In this document: piece by piece, positions 16,417 to 25,728 of the stretch
How the letters are laid out: the number at the start of each line of letters is the position of its first letter
How positions within the stretch are numbered: position 1 is the stretch's first letter
Source: Bacteroidota bacterium
GTDB lineage: Bacteria; Bacteroidota; Bacteroidia; Bacteroidales; JABHKC01
DNA: 64,000 bases
Direction: 5' to 3'
Assembly: GCA_018692315.1 (NCBI GenBank)
Contig: JABHKC010000164.1
Coordinates: 1-64,000, forward strand
The notes under the pieces: model-generated
Seen by the model: only the letters and a program-made list of their open reading frames with translations
The model's database searches: none
Told to the model about the DNA's origin: nothing
Made by a program: the position numbers and the translations under genes

Positions 16417-18921
16417 TTATTTAATAAATTTGAACACTCTTTTATCGTTAGAGTCAAATTCTATTTTTAGTATATACATTCCCATTGGAAGGTTACTTAC
16501 ATCGAAAGAGAGAATGTGATCACCAAAAGGTTTTTCGAATGATTCGTTTTTCACTGATTGACCTACTGCATTCATAATATTTACAGAAAATATCGAACTT
16601 TCAATTAATGAAATATTCAGATTTAGGTTATTGACAACTGGATTTGGATAAATCGAAAATTCATTTAGTGAAATGATATTGTCTGTTATTCCAATAGTGC
16701 TTGCATAAACAATTTCTGTATAAGTGTCAGTACAAGTAGGTTCTAATAAATCTGTTATAGTAAGGCTAACCGTATAAGTTCCAGCAGTATCGTAGGTGTG
16801 GGTAATGCTGCTAATGTTGCTTGCTGTTGTTCCATCGCCAAAATCCCAAACTATTGAATATTCACTTGGACTACTAGTTGTTATAAAATTGTATTCTAGA
16901 TTGTTTGCTACTTCTGTGAACGAAGCAGTCGCAACACATTCTACAACTGTAACATTTAAACTATATTCATCGACACAGTTTGGATTAATAATATTGGATA
17001 CAGTTAATACAGCTGTATAAGTTCCTGTTCCTGAATATACATGATTTACATCAAATACATTGTCAATAGTTGGTGATCCGTCTCCAAAATTCCATGATAG
17101 AGAGTAATTAGCGAGGTCAAAAGTATTAATTGCTGAGAAATCTACAGATAAATATGTATCAGAGAAAGTAAATTCTCCATCAGTTAAACATTCAGGAATT
17201 ACGATTGAAGCCGTTTCCATTGAATAACAATTAGGATTAGTTGTTTGAGTGACTATTAAATTTACTGAGTATGTTCCTGCTGAATTATAAATGTGATTTA
17301 CAGCTTGACCTGCTGTTGAGCTTGTTCCATCTCCGAAATTCCATTCAAAAGTATAATCACCACTATATGTAGTTATTGTTGAAAAATCAAAAGACCAGTC
17401 TCCATTATCAATCCAGGTGAAAGCAGCGTCAACAATACATGGAGGATAAACTGTTATTGTTTGAATTAATGTGTCGGCACAATTAGAATCGTTCAAATCT
17501 TGAATGATGCAAGTAACATTGTATTGGCCTGAAGAAATGTACGTATGTGTTGGGAAATTATCATTATAAGCTACTGAACCTGAACCATCACCAAACTGCC
17601 ATTCAATGTAGTAATTAGCTGTATCCCAGTAGTATTGAGTCTGAAAATCAATTTCAAGTTCTATTCCTGAATAAGTAAAACTTCCGTTTGAAACGCAGGC
17701 ATCTACAAAAATGTTTGTGTCAATAAAATCTGAGCAGTAAGGGTTGCCCGGTTCTGTAATTAACAATGAAACATAATAAGTACCTGTTGAATCGAAAGTG
17801 TAAGCTGGTGTTGCTATATTTGTAAAAGTGGTGTCTCCAAAATCCCATACAAGGTCATAGCCTGATGAATTGAAAGTTGAGAAATTTGCTTCTAAGCCCC
17901 AGGCATTCCATGATAATTGTGCAGCAATATTACAATTTCCTAATTCAATAGTAATTGTCGAACTTTCTGTGCAATAAGGATTGTTTAAATCTTCAACTGT
18001 ATAAGTAATTGTAAAAGTTCCAGAACCCGGGTACGTATGATTAACAATATTTTGATTAGTAATTATTGTTCCATCTCCTAAATCCCAAGTAGTTATATAT
18101 GTTGTATCATATACAAAATATCCTGCAAAGTCCATAGTAAAATTAGAAACTGTATAGTCAAACATTGCATTTGTTTGACAATCGTCAATTGTAATAGAAT
18201 AAGAAACTGTATCGTAGCAAGTAGAATCGAGCAAATCGTTCACGGCTAAAGTTGCAGTGTATGTCCCTGCTAAAGCGTAAGTGTGCGTAGGATTATTTAT
18301 GTTCGAAATGGTATTTCCATCGCCAAAATCCCAAACTACGCTGAAAGTACTGTCGTAGTTATCTGTGGCAAAATCTACATCTAATCCTAAGTCGTAGTAA
18401 GAGAAATTTGCATTTGCCATGCAGCCAATTACATTTATTGAATAATCTTCAACTTCTCCCCAAGAGGTTATTCCACAAGGACTCAAATTTGTTGGAGAAT
18501 AATCAATTCTGATTCGCATTGTAGTTATGCCATTTATAGCATCGGTTGGAGGAACAATCGATGATGTATAAGGACCAACTCCTGGAGATCCAGCAACAAT
18601 CATGTCTTCATATAAATCATCAAAATCGCCATCTTGATTCCAATCAATCCAGATTCCACATTCGTCGGTTGGATAAATAAGAATTCCATTGGTAACCTCA
18701 ATAGCATACGACTCTCCTATTAACATATCGGTAGATATATTTGTGTAATTCGCATACCCACCTATTGCGTAAGAGGACGGATTCGAAATTGAACCAACTT
18801 CTACATCACTAATAAACTCATCCATAGTATAAGATCCTGCACTACAATAAACTAATGATTGTGCATTTATGCTTGTGGTAAAAGCCAATGCTACAATAAA
18901 AGTAAAAATTAAATTTTTCAT
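16417..18921 (-). CDS. GEVED plus seven-PKD-repeat T9SS surface protein
   Basis: An 834-residue secreted protein. A signal peptide (MKNLIFTFIVALAFTTSINA) is followed by a GEVED domain (CGIWIDWNQDGDFDDLYEDM ... SWGEVEDYSINV, about 75-165). Then come seven PKD-type repeats of about 80 residues, each with a W-x-F/L-GD signature such as VVWDFGDGNTISN and ending in H-x-Y/F. The C-terminus is a T9SS type A tail (FSIYPNPVVNNLNLNIS ... FKFIK). Cys residues recur near each repeat border and may form disulfides. No enzyme domain is seen; an adhesin or surface-structural role is likely. It has its own terminator, apart from the next PKD gene. Confidence 0.88.
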   Translation of the reverse strand: MKNLIFTFIVALAFTTSINAQSLVYCSAGSYTMDEFISDVEVGSISNPSSYAIGGYANYTNISTDMLIGESYAIEVTNGILIYPTDECGIWIDWNQDGDFDDLYEDMIVAGSPGVGPYTSSIVPPTDAINGITTMRIRIDYSPTNLSPCGITSWGEVEDYSINVIGCMANANFSYYDLGLDVDFATDNYDSTFSVVWDFGDGNTISNINNPTHTYALAGTYTATLAVNDLLDSTCYDTVSYSITIDDCQTNAMFDYTVSNFTMDFAGYFVYDTTYITTWDLGDGTIITNQNIVNHTYPGSGTFTITYTVEDLNNPYCTESSTITIELGNCNIAAQLSWNAWGLEANFSTFNSSGYDLVWDFGDTTFTNIATPAYTFDSTGTYYVSLLITEPGNPYCSDFIDTNIFVDACVSNGSFTYSGIELEIDFQTQYYWDTANYYIEWQFGDGSGSVAYNDNFPTHTYISSGQYNVTCIIQDLNDSNCADTLIQTITVYPPCIVDAAFTWIDNGDWSFDFSTITTYSGDYTFEWNFGDGTSSTAGQAVNHIYNSAGTYSVNLIVTQTTNPNCYSMETASIVIPECLTDGEFTFSDTYLSVDFSAINTFDLANYSLSWNFGDGSPTIDNVFDVNHVYSGTGTYTAVLTVSNIINPNCVDEYSLNVTVVECVATASFTEVANNLEYNFITTSSPSEYSIVWDFGDGTTASNISSITHTYDTAGTYTVSLTITDLLEPTCTDTYTEIVYASTIGITDNIISLNEFSIYPNPVVNNLNLNISLIESSIFSVNIMNAVGQSVKNESFEKPFGDHILSFDVSNLPMGMYILKIEFDSNDKRVFKFIK

Positions 18922-19141
18922 AATTTTTGATTAAATTTTAATTGATTAATAATTTTTTGCAAATGTATAATAAAATAAACTTATTGTATTCTTAATAATT
19001 CTTAAATAATTTTAAAATAGACCATGATATTTAGTTTTGGTTGTACAAAAATACTAAAAATCTTGTGCAGAGTTTGCTTAACTTATTGCCTAAACTGATT
19101 GGTAATTAGTGTTTTATGTTCCCTAAACTTAATAGCGAGAA

Positions 19142-19171
19142 AAAAGGCATTTTCCGTTGAAAACGCCTTTT
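19142..19171. terminator. Terminator after the second PKD gene
   Basis: Stem aaaaggcattttc / gaaaacgcctttt with one mismatch and a cgtt loop. It lies 25 bp past the stop at 19196 on the minus strand. Confidence 0.8.
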
Positions 19172-19195
19172 GTGATGAATGAATTAGAGAAAAAT

Positions 19196-21436
19196 TTACT
19201 TTACAAACTTCACTTCGTGCAGACTTTTACTTTCTGCTTGTATTCTTAAAAAATAAAGTCCATTAGGCAAACTATTTACATCAATTTTTTTTGCATGTTT
19301 TCCGATCATATACTTTCTTTTATTGGTGTAAACATTTTGCCCAAATTCATTGTAAATGTATAACTCTATGTATGTACATTTTTTTAATGCAAATTCGATA
19401 TTTAGTTTATTTTTTACTGGATTAGGGTATGTTTGAACTGAATTTTTGTTGAATAAATCATTTTTAATACCAATTATTACTTGGTCGCCGTATATAATAA
19501 TTTCAATATTTTCAATGATTTGATTTCCTGCATCTATCCTAACTATTGCCGGAAATGTTTGATAACCTGTAATTTCAGTATATATTTTGTAGGTGCCGAA
19601 AGGTAAACTTCGAAATGCAAAATTTCCACTTGCATCAGTTAGAATATAGTCTAACAATTTGTCTTCCATATCTAAAAGTAAAACCGAAATGTTTTCAAGA
19701 GATAGGTTTAAATTCCTTTCATACTCTTTGTTTGTATTTGTTGAGTCGATAAAAACAATTGTTCCTGAAATTACACCATTTCCATCGAAATTATTCTGGA
19801 AACTAATAAGTTCTATATCGGCATTTATAATATTCGAATTGAGGGATATTTCTATTGATTCTGACCAATATAATGAATTTACTAAATATGTGGGTGCGAA
19901 ATTTGAAATTGTTGTATTTTCAGGTATTGCATAGGAAATATAATTCCCAGCCTCTAAATCTGTGAAAATATATTCACCAAAGTTTATTGAATTAGTCCAG
20001 CTTTTTCCACTTCCAAATAGAATTATTTCTCCATTTGCAATCGGCAAAAAATTGCCTTTAACAACACCAGAAATTGAAAATAGTGGAATATTTCCTGAAA
20101 CAAAAACAGTATCGCAAAACGAACTTGTGCAACTATCAATTGTTTTTATTGTCAAACATACTATATATTCACCGTTTATTGCATAAATATGATTTGGATT
20201 TTTTATTATTGATGAATCTCCATCTCCAAAATTCCAATTCCATTCATTAATAGTACTTGAGGACATTGAAGAATCACTAAATTGAAAGCAATTTTGACAA
20301 CTATTTGATGTATCTATATTATAACTGAAATTAGCTTCACAAATTTGAGGAGGATTAAAAAATGTTATGCTGTCGCAAAAAGTATTCTCACAATTGTCGT
20401 CCGTAAAAACTGTTAAACAAGTGAAATAAGTTCCATAGTTGCTGTAAATATGGTTAGGATTTTGAAGAGTTGAGGTATCTCCATCACCAAAATCCCAAAA
20501 CCAATCTATTATTAGCCCTGATGTGGTTGAGTTTTCTGAAAATTGAAAACAACCGCTACACATCAAACTGTCGTGAATGCTATTGAAGTTTGCCTGGCAC
20601 ACAGGAGCAGGACCTATGAAATGAACTATATTGCAAAATGTGTTTGTGCAACTATCATCTGTGGTGATTTTCAAGCATACATTATAATCACCTGAATATT
20701 GAAAAGTGTGACTAGGATTTTGAAGTGTTGAGGTGTTGCCATCATCGAAATCCCAAAACCATTCAACGATTGTTCCGCTTGAATATGAAATATCTCCAAA
20801 ATCAATATTCGTAGGTGGGATTGTTGCCGAAGAAAAGAATAGTGCCTGACATGTTGGAATATAAATCCCATCAACTGTAACAGAATCGCAATATGTATCG
20901 GAGCATGAGCCTAAATTAGAAATAGTTAAACATACATTATAAGTTCCGGGATCAGTAAATGTATGGTAAGGATTTTGTATGCTTGAATAAGTATTGTCTC
21001 CAAAATCCCATTCCCAGCTATAGGCATTTCCAAATGAACCATCAAAGAATTGATATTCGAAAAGTGTTCCAACTCCTGAATAAAAAAAGAAATATGAGCT
21101 ACAATTCGATGAAATATTTGAAGTATCAAAACAAATTTGGAAATCATGGTTGATATATGGCGTATAACTTCCTGAAATTTGGTGAATTTCCCCTAAACAA
21201 TCTAAAGTAGAAATACTTATGATGCAATTGCATGAAAAATTAGGACTATAGAATAGGTAATTACCTGAGATATCGCTGTACACAATTGATAAGGGATTCC
21301 CATCGGAAGAAATGCTTACCATATGGTAAGGAACTGGAGTATTGGAGCTGTCTATTATGTTACCTGAAATATATAATTGTGAAAAGACTTTTATAGTCAA
21401 AAATGAAAATATGAATATTATGAAAAGTTTTTTCAT
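19196..21436 (-). CDS. PKD-repeat T9SS protein with carboxypeptidase-regulatory-like domains
   Basis: A 746-residue secreted protein. Signal peptide, then a CarboxypepD_reg-like domain (SGNIIDSSNTPVPYHMVSIS). Four PKD repeats follow (WEWDFGDNTYSS, WFWDFDDGNTST, WFWDFGDGDTST, WNWNFGDGDSSI), each with paired cysteines. Two more regulatory-like beta domains (GVVKGNFLPIANGEIILFG; YILTDASGNFAFRSLPFGTY) precede a T9SS type A tail (VQTYPNPVKNKLNIEF ... VKFVK). It is the last gene of a set with the ECF sigma factor and barrel protein (69 bp after the barrel gene), which suggests co-expression and possibly a target of that signalling pair. Confidence 0.86.
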   Translation of the reverse strand: MKKLFIIFIFSFLTIKVFSQLYISGNIIDSSNTPVPYHMVSISSDGNPLSIVYSDISGNYLFYSPNFSCNCIISISTLDCLGEIHQISGSYTPYINHDFQICFDTSNISSNCSSYFFFYSGVGTLFEYQFFDGSFGNAYSWEWDFGDNTYSSIQNPYHTFTDPGTYNVCLTISNLGSCSDTYCDSVTVDGIYIPTCQALFFSSATIPPTNIDFGDISYSSGTIVEWFWDFDDGNTSTLQNPSHTFQYSGDYNVCLKITTDDSCTNTFCNIVHFIGPAPVCQANFNSIHDSLMCSGCFQFSENSTTSGLIIDWFWDFGDGDTSTLQNPNHIYSNYGTYFTCLTVFTDDNCENTFCDSITFFNPPQICEANFSYNIDTSNSCQNCFQFSDSSMSSSTINEWNWNFGDGDSSIIKNPNHIYAINGEYIVCLTIKTIDSCTSSFCDTVFVSGNIPLFSISGVVKGNFLPIANGEIILFGSGKSWTNSINFGEYIFTDLEAGNYISYAIPENTTISNFAPTYLVNSLYWSESIEISLNSNIINADIELISFQNNFDGNGVISGTIVFIDSTNTNKEYERNLNLSLENISVLLLDMEDKLLDYILTDASGNFAFRSLPFGTYKIYTEITGYQTFPAIVRIDAGNQIIENIEIIIYGDQVIIGIKNDLFNKNSVQTYPNPVKNKLNIEFALKKCTYIELYIYNEFGQNVYTNKRKYMIGKHAKKIDVNSLPNGLYFLRIQAESKSLHEVKFVK

Positions 21437-21505
21437 TTTATATATTTCATAAAAGTCTAGGTGTCAATATTTTCATTCTACAAAAATGATTTGATTTCTT
21501 GAATT

Positions 21506-23137
21506 TTAGAATCTGTATCTTACACCAAATCTTATCCCTATATTATTGAACCTTTGCGAGATATAATGATTTTCACTTAAAATAGAATTTAAATTTGTTC
21601 TATAAAAAGGTTCTGCAAGCAAACTCATATTATTGTTCATCTGGTAGTTTACTCCCATACCTAAAAGTAAAGTAAAGTTTGCCTTTATAAAAGGTAAATC
21701 GTTTTTGCTAATATCAACTATAGATTCTCTATCAATAAGTGATATTGTTTTTCCTCTTGAATTAATAAATATGCCAGTAATTAGTCCAACTTTTGGTGTG
21801 AAGGTAAATTTAGATTTTTTAAACTCGTATCCAATAATAAGAGGAATTTCAAAATATGAATATGTATTTTTGTTTGAATAAATTGTTTTAGTAGAACTTG
21901 AGTCATAGTCTGTAACTAATGCCGAATCAATTGGAGTGGTAATTGTTTCTTGCAAAATGGGCACATGTACATAGTTGCCTTGAATACTGTCATAAACAAA
22001 TTCCCAATCGATAGTATCAATTAGTATTATTGGTTCTCCGATAGAATAGTTCCAGAAAGACGTTGAATCTTTTGTAAAATCTAAATATTCTGTCTCAAAG
22101 CTTTCTTTTATTTGCGTATAACTTCCTCCAATCTGAAGAATCAGATTGTTTTGGTTATGATAATTCAAATTTGCCCCAACAGTAAATCCTGTAGATGAAG
22201 TGCTTGTTCTGTTTAGTTCATCAGATAGAATTGAATATTCGTTAGATTTTTCTTTGAAAATACTGTTTGTAATGAAATTATCGAAATAAGCATCTACTGA
22301 ATATTTTGTTTTATATTCAAAATTATCTACATGTGTTATGATGGTATCAATAAACGTTAAGGTATCAAATATGATAATTGTATCGTAAAAAATTTCATTT
22401 TTTAATTCGAAACTTGGTCCTTCAAAATCTTCTATTTTTTCTTCGGATTCTGCATAGGTAATTTCTGCAACTTCACTATTTTTCTCTACAGAAGTATTGT
22501 TTTCTTTTTCGAAAAAATCTATGTTAATATTCGAATTTGTACTAATATTCTGAGAACTTATTTCTGATACGGTTTTCGTAGAATTGTTTTCTTCAAGAAT
22601 AGTATTTTCTTTTTCTGAGATTGTTGCATTTTTTTCAAATTCGACTTTTGCTTCTCTCTCTACTTCTTTTGTTGCAATTGGTTTTTCTTCTATTTTGATT
22701 TGGTTTTGTCTTGTGAGAGGTGTTTGTTTAGTTAAATTGATTTTTTCCTCCTCAAATGACTCTATTTCTGAACTTTGTGAATTATCTTTATTCGTATATT
22801 CATGTTTTTCGCTTTCATTTGTTATTCCTTTTGGATATTCTGAATTTTTTAGTGAAAGAGATTCTTGTGAATTGTGGCTTGATAAATCAACAATTTGAAT
22901 ATTGTTTTGGTTTTCGTTATCATTCAGATTTTCAGAAATATATAATCCTGCACTTAAAGTAAGACTTATAGCAACAATTGAATAATATATATTAAAATGT
23001 ACAAGTCCGAATTTCAAAAAATTACTAATAATAAGTTTTTTTGATAAATCGTTCCACAAACTTGAAGATGGTTCAACTTCAAAGTCGCTGAACTTATCTT
23101 TAAATAAATTTTCTATGTTTTTATTTTTAATTTCCAT
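21506..23137 (-). CDS. Trans-envelope protein: anti-sigma-like N-terminus, one TM segment, outer-membrane barrel
   Basis: A 543-residue protein next to an ECF sigma gene. The N-terminus (IENLFKDKFSDFEVEPSSSL, then WNDLSKKL) resembles the short anti-sigma-like segment of Bacteroidota proteins encoded after ECF sigma genes. One hydrophobic segment lies at about 47-67. Residues about 70-240 are low-complexity, rich in Glu, Ser, Asn and Lys, suited to crossing the periplasm. The rest is beta-rich (TGFTVGANLNYHNQNNLILQ, YFEIPLIIGYEF) and ends in IGIRFGVRYRF with a terminal Phe, typical of PorT-like outer-membrane barrels. There is no cleavable signal peptide. It probably links an outer-membrane event to the sigma factor; that role is inferred. 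Confidence 0.7.
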   Translation of the reverse strand: MEIKNKNIENLFKDKFSDFEVEPSSSLWNDLSKKLIISNFLKFGLVHFNIYYSIVAISLTLSAGLYISENLNDNENQNNIQIVDLSSHNSQESLSLKNSEYPKGITNESEKHEYTNKDNSQSSEIESFEEEKINLTKQTPLTRQNQIKIEEKPIATKEVEREAKVEFEKNATISEKENTILEENNSTKTVSEISSQNISTNSNINIDFFEKENNTSVEKNSEVAEITYAESEEKIEDFEGPSFELKNEIFYDTIIIFDTLTFIDTIITHVDNFEYKTKYSVDAYFDNFITNSIFKEKSNEYSILSDELNRTSTSSTGFTVGANLNYHNQNNLILQIGGSYTQIKESFETEYLDFTKDSTSFWNYSIGEPIILIDTIDWEFVYDSIQGNYVHVPILQETITTPIDSALVTDYDSSSTKTIYSNKNTYSYFEIPLIIGYEFKKSKFTFTPKVGLITGIFINSRGKTISLIDRESIVDISKNDLPFIKANFTLLLGMGVNYQMNNNMSLLAEPFYRTNLNSILSENHYISQRFNNIGIRFGVRYRF

Positions 23138-23172
23138 TTTTACAAATAGATTTAGCTAAAATAGCTAAAAAC

Positions 23173-23721
23173 TTAGTGTTCTTTAATTCTACTAAGCTCA
23201 ATTAGTTTTTTTTGAATTTGTTTCCTAGCTCTTGAGAATTGTGATTTTGATGTATTAATATCAATCTCCAATTTCTCAGCAATTTCTTTATGTTTATATC
23301 CTTCAATGGCATATAAATTAAATATTGTTTTGTATCCATGTGGTAGTTCGTTTATCACACTGAATAGTTCCTCTCTTGTAAAATCTGCATCTTCAAATGT
23401 ATTTTCTTCAATTTTTGTTTCTCTAATTTCATTTATATCATCATTATAATTATGCTTCAAATTCTTATGATAGTGTGTGATAGAAGTATTAACTATAATT
23501 CTTTTCATCCAACCTTCAAAAGAACCTGCACCCGAATATTGTTTTATGTTATAAAATATTTTTATAAATCCTTCCTGCAAAATATCTTCTGCTTCAGACT
23601 TATCTCTGGCATATCTATAACATATTCCTAACAAAACCTGCGAATACCTTTCATACAATATCTTTTGATATTTTCTGCTATTTCTTATGCAGCCTTCAAT
23701 TATATTTTTTTCACTCTGCAT
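23173..23721 (-). CDS. ECF sigma-70 family RNA polymerase sigma factor
   Basis: A 182-residue ECF sigma factor. Region 2 carries CYRYARDKSEAEDILQEGFI, the -10 recognition helix, followed by FEGWMKRIIVNTSITHYHK. Region 4 reads ELPHGYKTIFNLYAIEGYKH, then KEIAEKLEIDINTSKSQFSR, a normal helix-turn-helix. It is 35 bp upstream of the barrel protein with an anti-sigma-like N-terminus, and is followed by a PKD T9SS gene. It probably controls its own operon or surface genes. Confidence 0.93.
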   Translation of the reverse strand: MQSEKNIIEGCIRNSRKYQKILYERYSQVLLGICYRYARDKSEAEDILQEGFIKIFYNIKQYSGAGSFEGWMKRIIVNTSITHYHKNLKHNYNDDINEIRETKIEENTFEDADFTREELFSVINELPHGYKTIFNLYAIEGYKHKEIAEKLEIDINTSKSQFSRARKQIQKKLIELSRIKEH

Positions 23722-23864
23722 AATTCAATCTTAACAATTGACTATAAGTATAAAAAAATGGTTGCATTAATATTCCTTATTTGAGAAAAATAAAAAAGAT
23801 TGTTAATAGAAGAATTTTGTTTATATATCAAGCATTCGAAAATAGATTATGATGCAAGTATTGA

Positions 23865-25718
23865 TTATTCTACAGTAACTGCTTTTGCTAAATTTCTTGG
23901 TTGATCGATATTGCATCCGCGTGCTGCTGCTATGTAGTATGAAATTAATTGCAGAGGTATGACTGCTAAAATAGGAGCAAGGGCATAATCGGAGTTTGGA
24001 ATTTCCAAAATATGGTCTGCAAGTTTTTCAATTTGCACATCTCCTTCTGTAACAATTGCAATAACTTTTCCTTTTCTGGCTTTTACTTCTTCAATATTAT
24101 TCACAATTTTTTCGTATGAATGGTCTTTTGCAGCAATTACTACTACTGGCATATTTTCATCTATTAATGCAATTGGTCCATGTTTCATTTCTGCTGCCGG
24201 ATATCCTTCAGCATGAATGTATGAAATTTCTTTAAGTTTTAAGGCTCCCTCAAGAGCTACAGGAAAAAAGTAGCCTCTTCCTAAATATAAAAAGTTTCCT
24301 GCATCTTTATATAGTTCAGCAATTTTTTTACATTCGCCATGATAGCTAAGAGTTTTTTCTACTTTTTTTGGAATTTGAGATATCTCCAAAATTAGTTCTT
24401 TATAGGTTGCTTCATCTATTGTATTACGTTTTTTCCCAATTAGAATTGATAAAAAAGCTAATGTAGTTACCTGCGATGTGAATGCTTTGGTAGAAGCAAC
24501 TCCTATTTCTGGTCCTGCATAGGTGTAAATTCCTGCATCGGTTTCTCTCGAAATGCTTGAACCTACAACATTACAAATTCCTATCACTAAAGCTTTATTT
24601 TCTTTTGCCAATCTTATGGCAGCTAATGTATCTGCAGTTTCGCCACTCTGACTTATTGCAATAACAATATCATCTTCATAAATTACCGGTTTTCTATATC
24701 TAAATTCGGAAGCATATTCAACTTCAACCGGTAGTCTGGCAAATTCTTCGAAAAGGTATTCGCCAACCAGTCCGGCATGCCAGGATGTCCCACAACCTAT
24801 AATTATGAGTCTTTTGGCTGCAACAATTTTTGGTATTATTTCTAATATTCCACCATGATGGATGTCAGAATGATCGGCAGTTATTCGGCCTCTTAATGTG
24901 TTTACTAAAGTTGAAGGTTGCTCGAAAATTTCTTTCAACATGAAATGTTCGTAGCCACCCTTTTCAATCTCTCCTATATCAATATCAAGTTTTTCAATTT
25001 TTGGAGATATAGGTTCGTTTTTTAATGTTTTTAATTGGAGTTCCGTTTTTTTGATAATTGCTATATCATAGTCGTTAAGATAAATTACACTTTTTGTATA
25101 TTCAACAATCGGTGTAGCATCTGAAGCTATAAAATATTCATCCGTTCCAACTCCTACTACTAATGGGCTTCCTTTTCTAGCTGCCACCAATTGATTTGGC
25201 TCATCTTTGCAAGCAACTACAAGTGCATAAGCTCCGGAAACTTTTTTTAAGGCATATCGAATTGCCATTTCGGCGGTAAATTTACCGTCCAAAAACTCGT
25301 TACCTCTTATATATATGTACTCTATAAGGTTAGCTAATATTTCTGTATCTGTCTCACTTTTAAAAGTGTAGCCTCTATTTATAAGCTTTTCTCTAAGTAT
25401 GGAGTAGTTTTCAATTATTCCGTTGTGAATCAATATAAACAAGTTATTCATTGAAGTGTGTGGATGAGCATTTTCAGTACTTGGCACTCCATGAGTTGCC
25501 CATCTGGTGTGTCCCATACCAATGTCTCCAGAAACATCTTTGTCTTTTACGAATTCTTCAATATCTTTGACTTTTCCTTTTACCTTATAAGTTCTAATAT
25601 CGCCATTCACAATTGAAATCCCGGCAGAATCGTAGCCACGATATTCTAATCGTTTTAAGCCATTTATTAAGATTGGGAAGGCTTCTTTGTTCCCAATGTA
25701 TCCAACAATACCGCACAT
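23865..25718 (-). CDS. glmS: Glutamine--fructose-6-phosphate aminotransferase (isomerizing)
   Basis: A 617-residue GlmS, which makes glucosamine-6-phosphate from fructose-6-phosphate and glutamine, the first step toward peptidoglycan and LPS amino sugars. The start MCGIVGYIGN places the nucleophilic Cys at position 2 after Met removal. The Ntn-amidotransferase domain covers about 1-230, with GHTRWATHG and HNGIIENY. Two SIS isomerase domains follow (ISQSGETADTLAAIRLA; SYIHAEGYPAAEMKHGPIAL). The C-terminus PRNLAKAVTVE is the conserved end. It is the last gene of an operon with DUF4270 and a GT5-type gene, 10 bp after the former. Confidence 0.97.
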   Translation of the reverse strand: MCGIVGYIGNKEAFPILINGLKRLEYRGYDSAGISIVNGDIRTYKVKGKVKDIEEFVKDKDVSGDIGMGHTRWATHGVPSTENAHPHTSMNNLFILIHNGIIENYSILREKLINRGYTFKSETDTEILANLIEYIYIRGNEFLDGKFTAEMAIRYALKKVSGAYALVVACKDEPNQLVAARKGSPLVVGVGTDEYFIASDATPIVEYTKSVIYLNDYDIAIIKKTELQLKTLKNEPISPKIEKLDIDIGEIEKGGYEHFMLKEIFEQPSTLVNTLRGRITADHSDIHHGGILEIIPKIVAAKRLIIIGCGTSWHAGLVGEYLFEEFARLPVEVEYASEFRYRKPVIYEDDIVIAISQSGETADTLAAIRLAKENKALVIGICNVVGSSISRETDAGIYTYAGPEIGVASTKAFTSQVTTLAFLSILIGKKRNTIDEATYKELILEISQIPKKVEKTLSYHGECKKIAELYKDAGNFLYLGRGYFFPVALEGALKLKEISYIHAEGYPAAEMKHGPIALIDENMPVVVIAAKDHSYEKIVNNIEEVKARKGKVIAIVTEGDVQIEKLADHILEIPNSDYALAPILAVIPLQLISYYIAAARGCNIDQPRNLAKAVTVE

Positions 25719-25728
25719 AAAATTAGTT

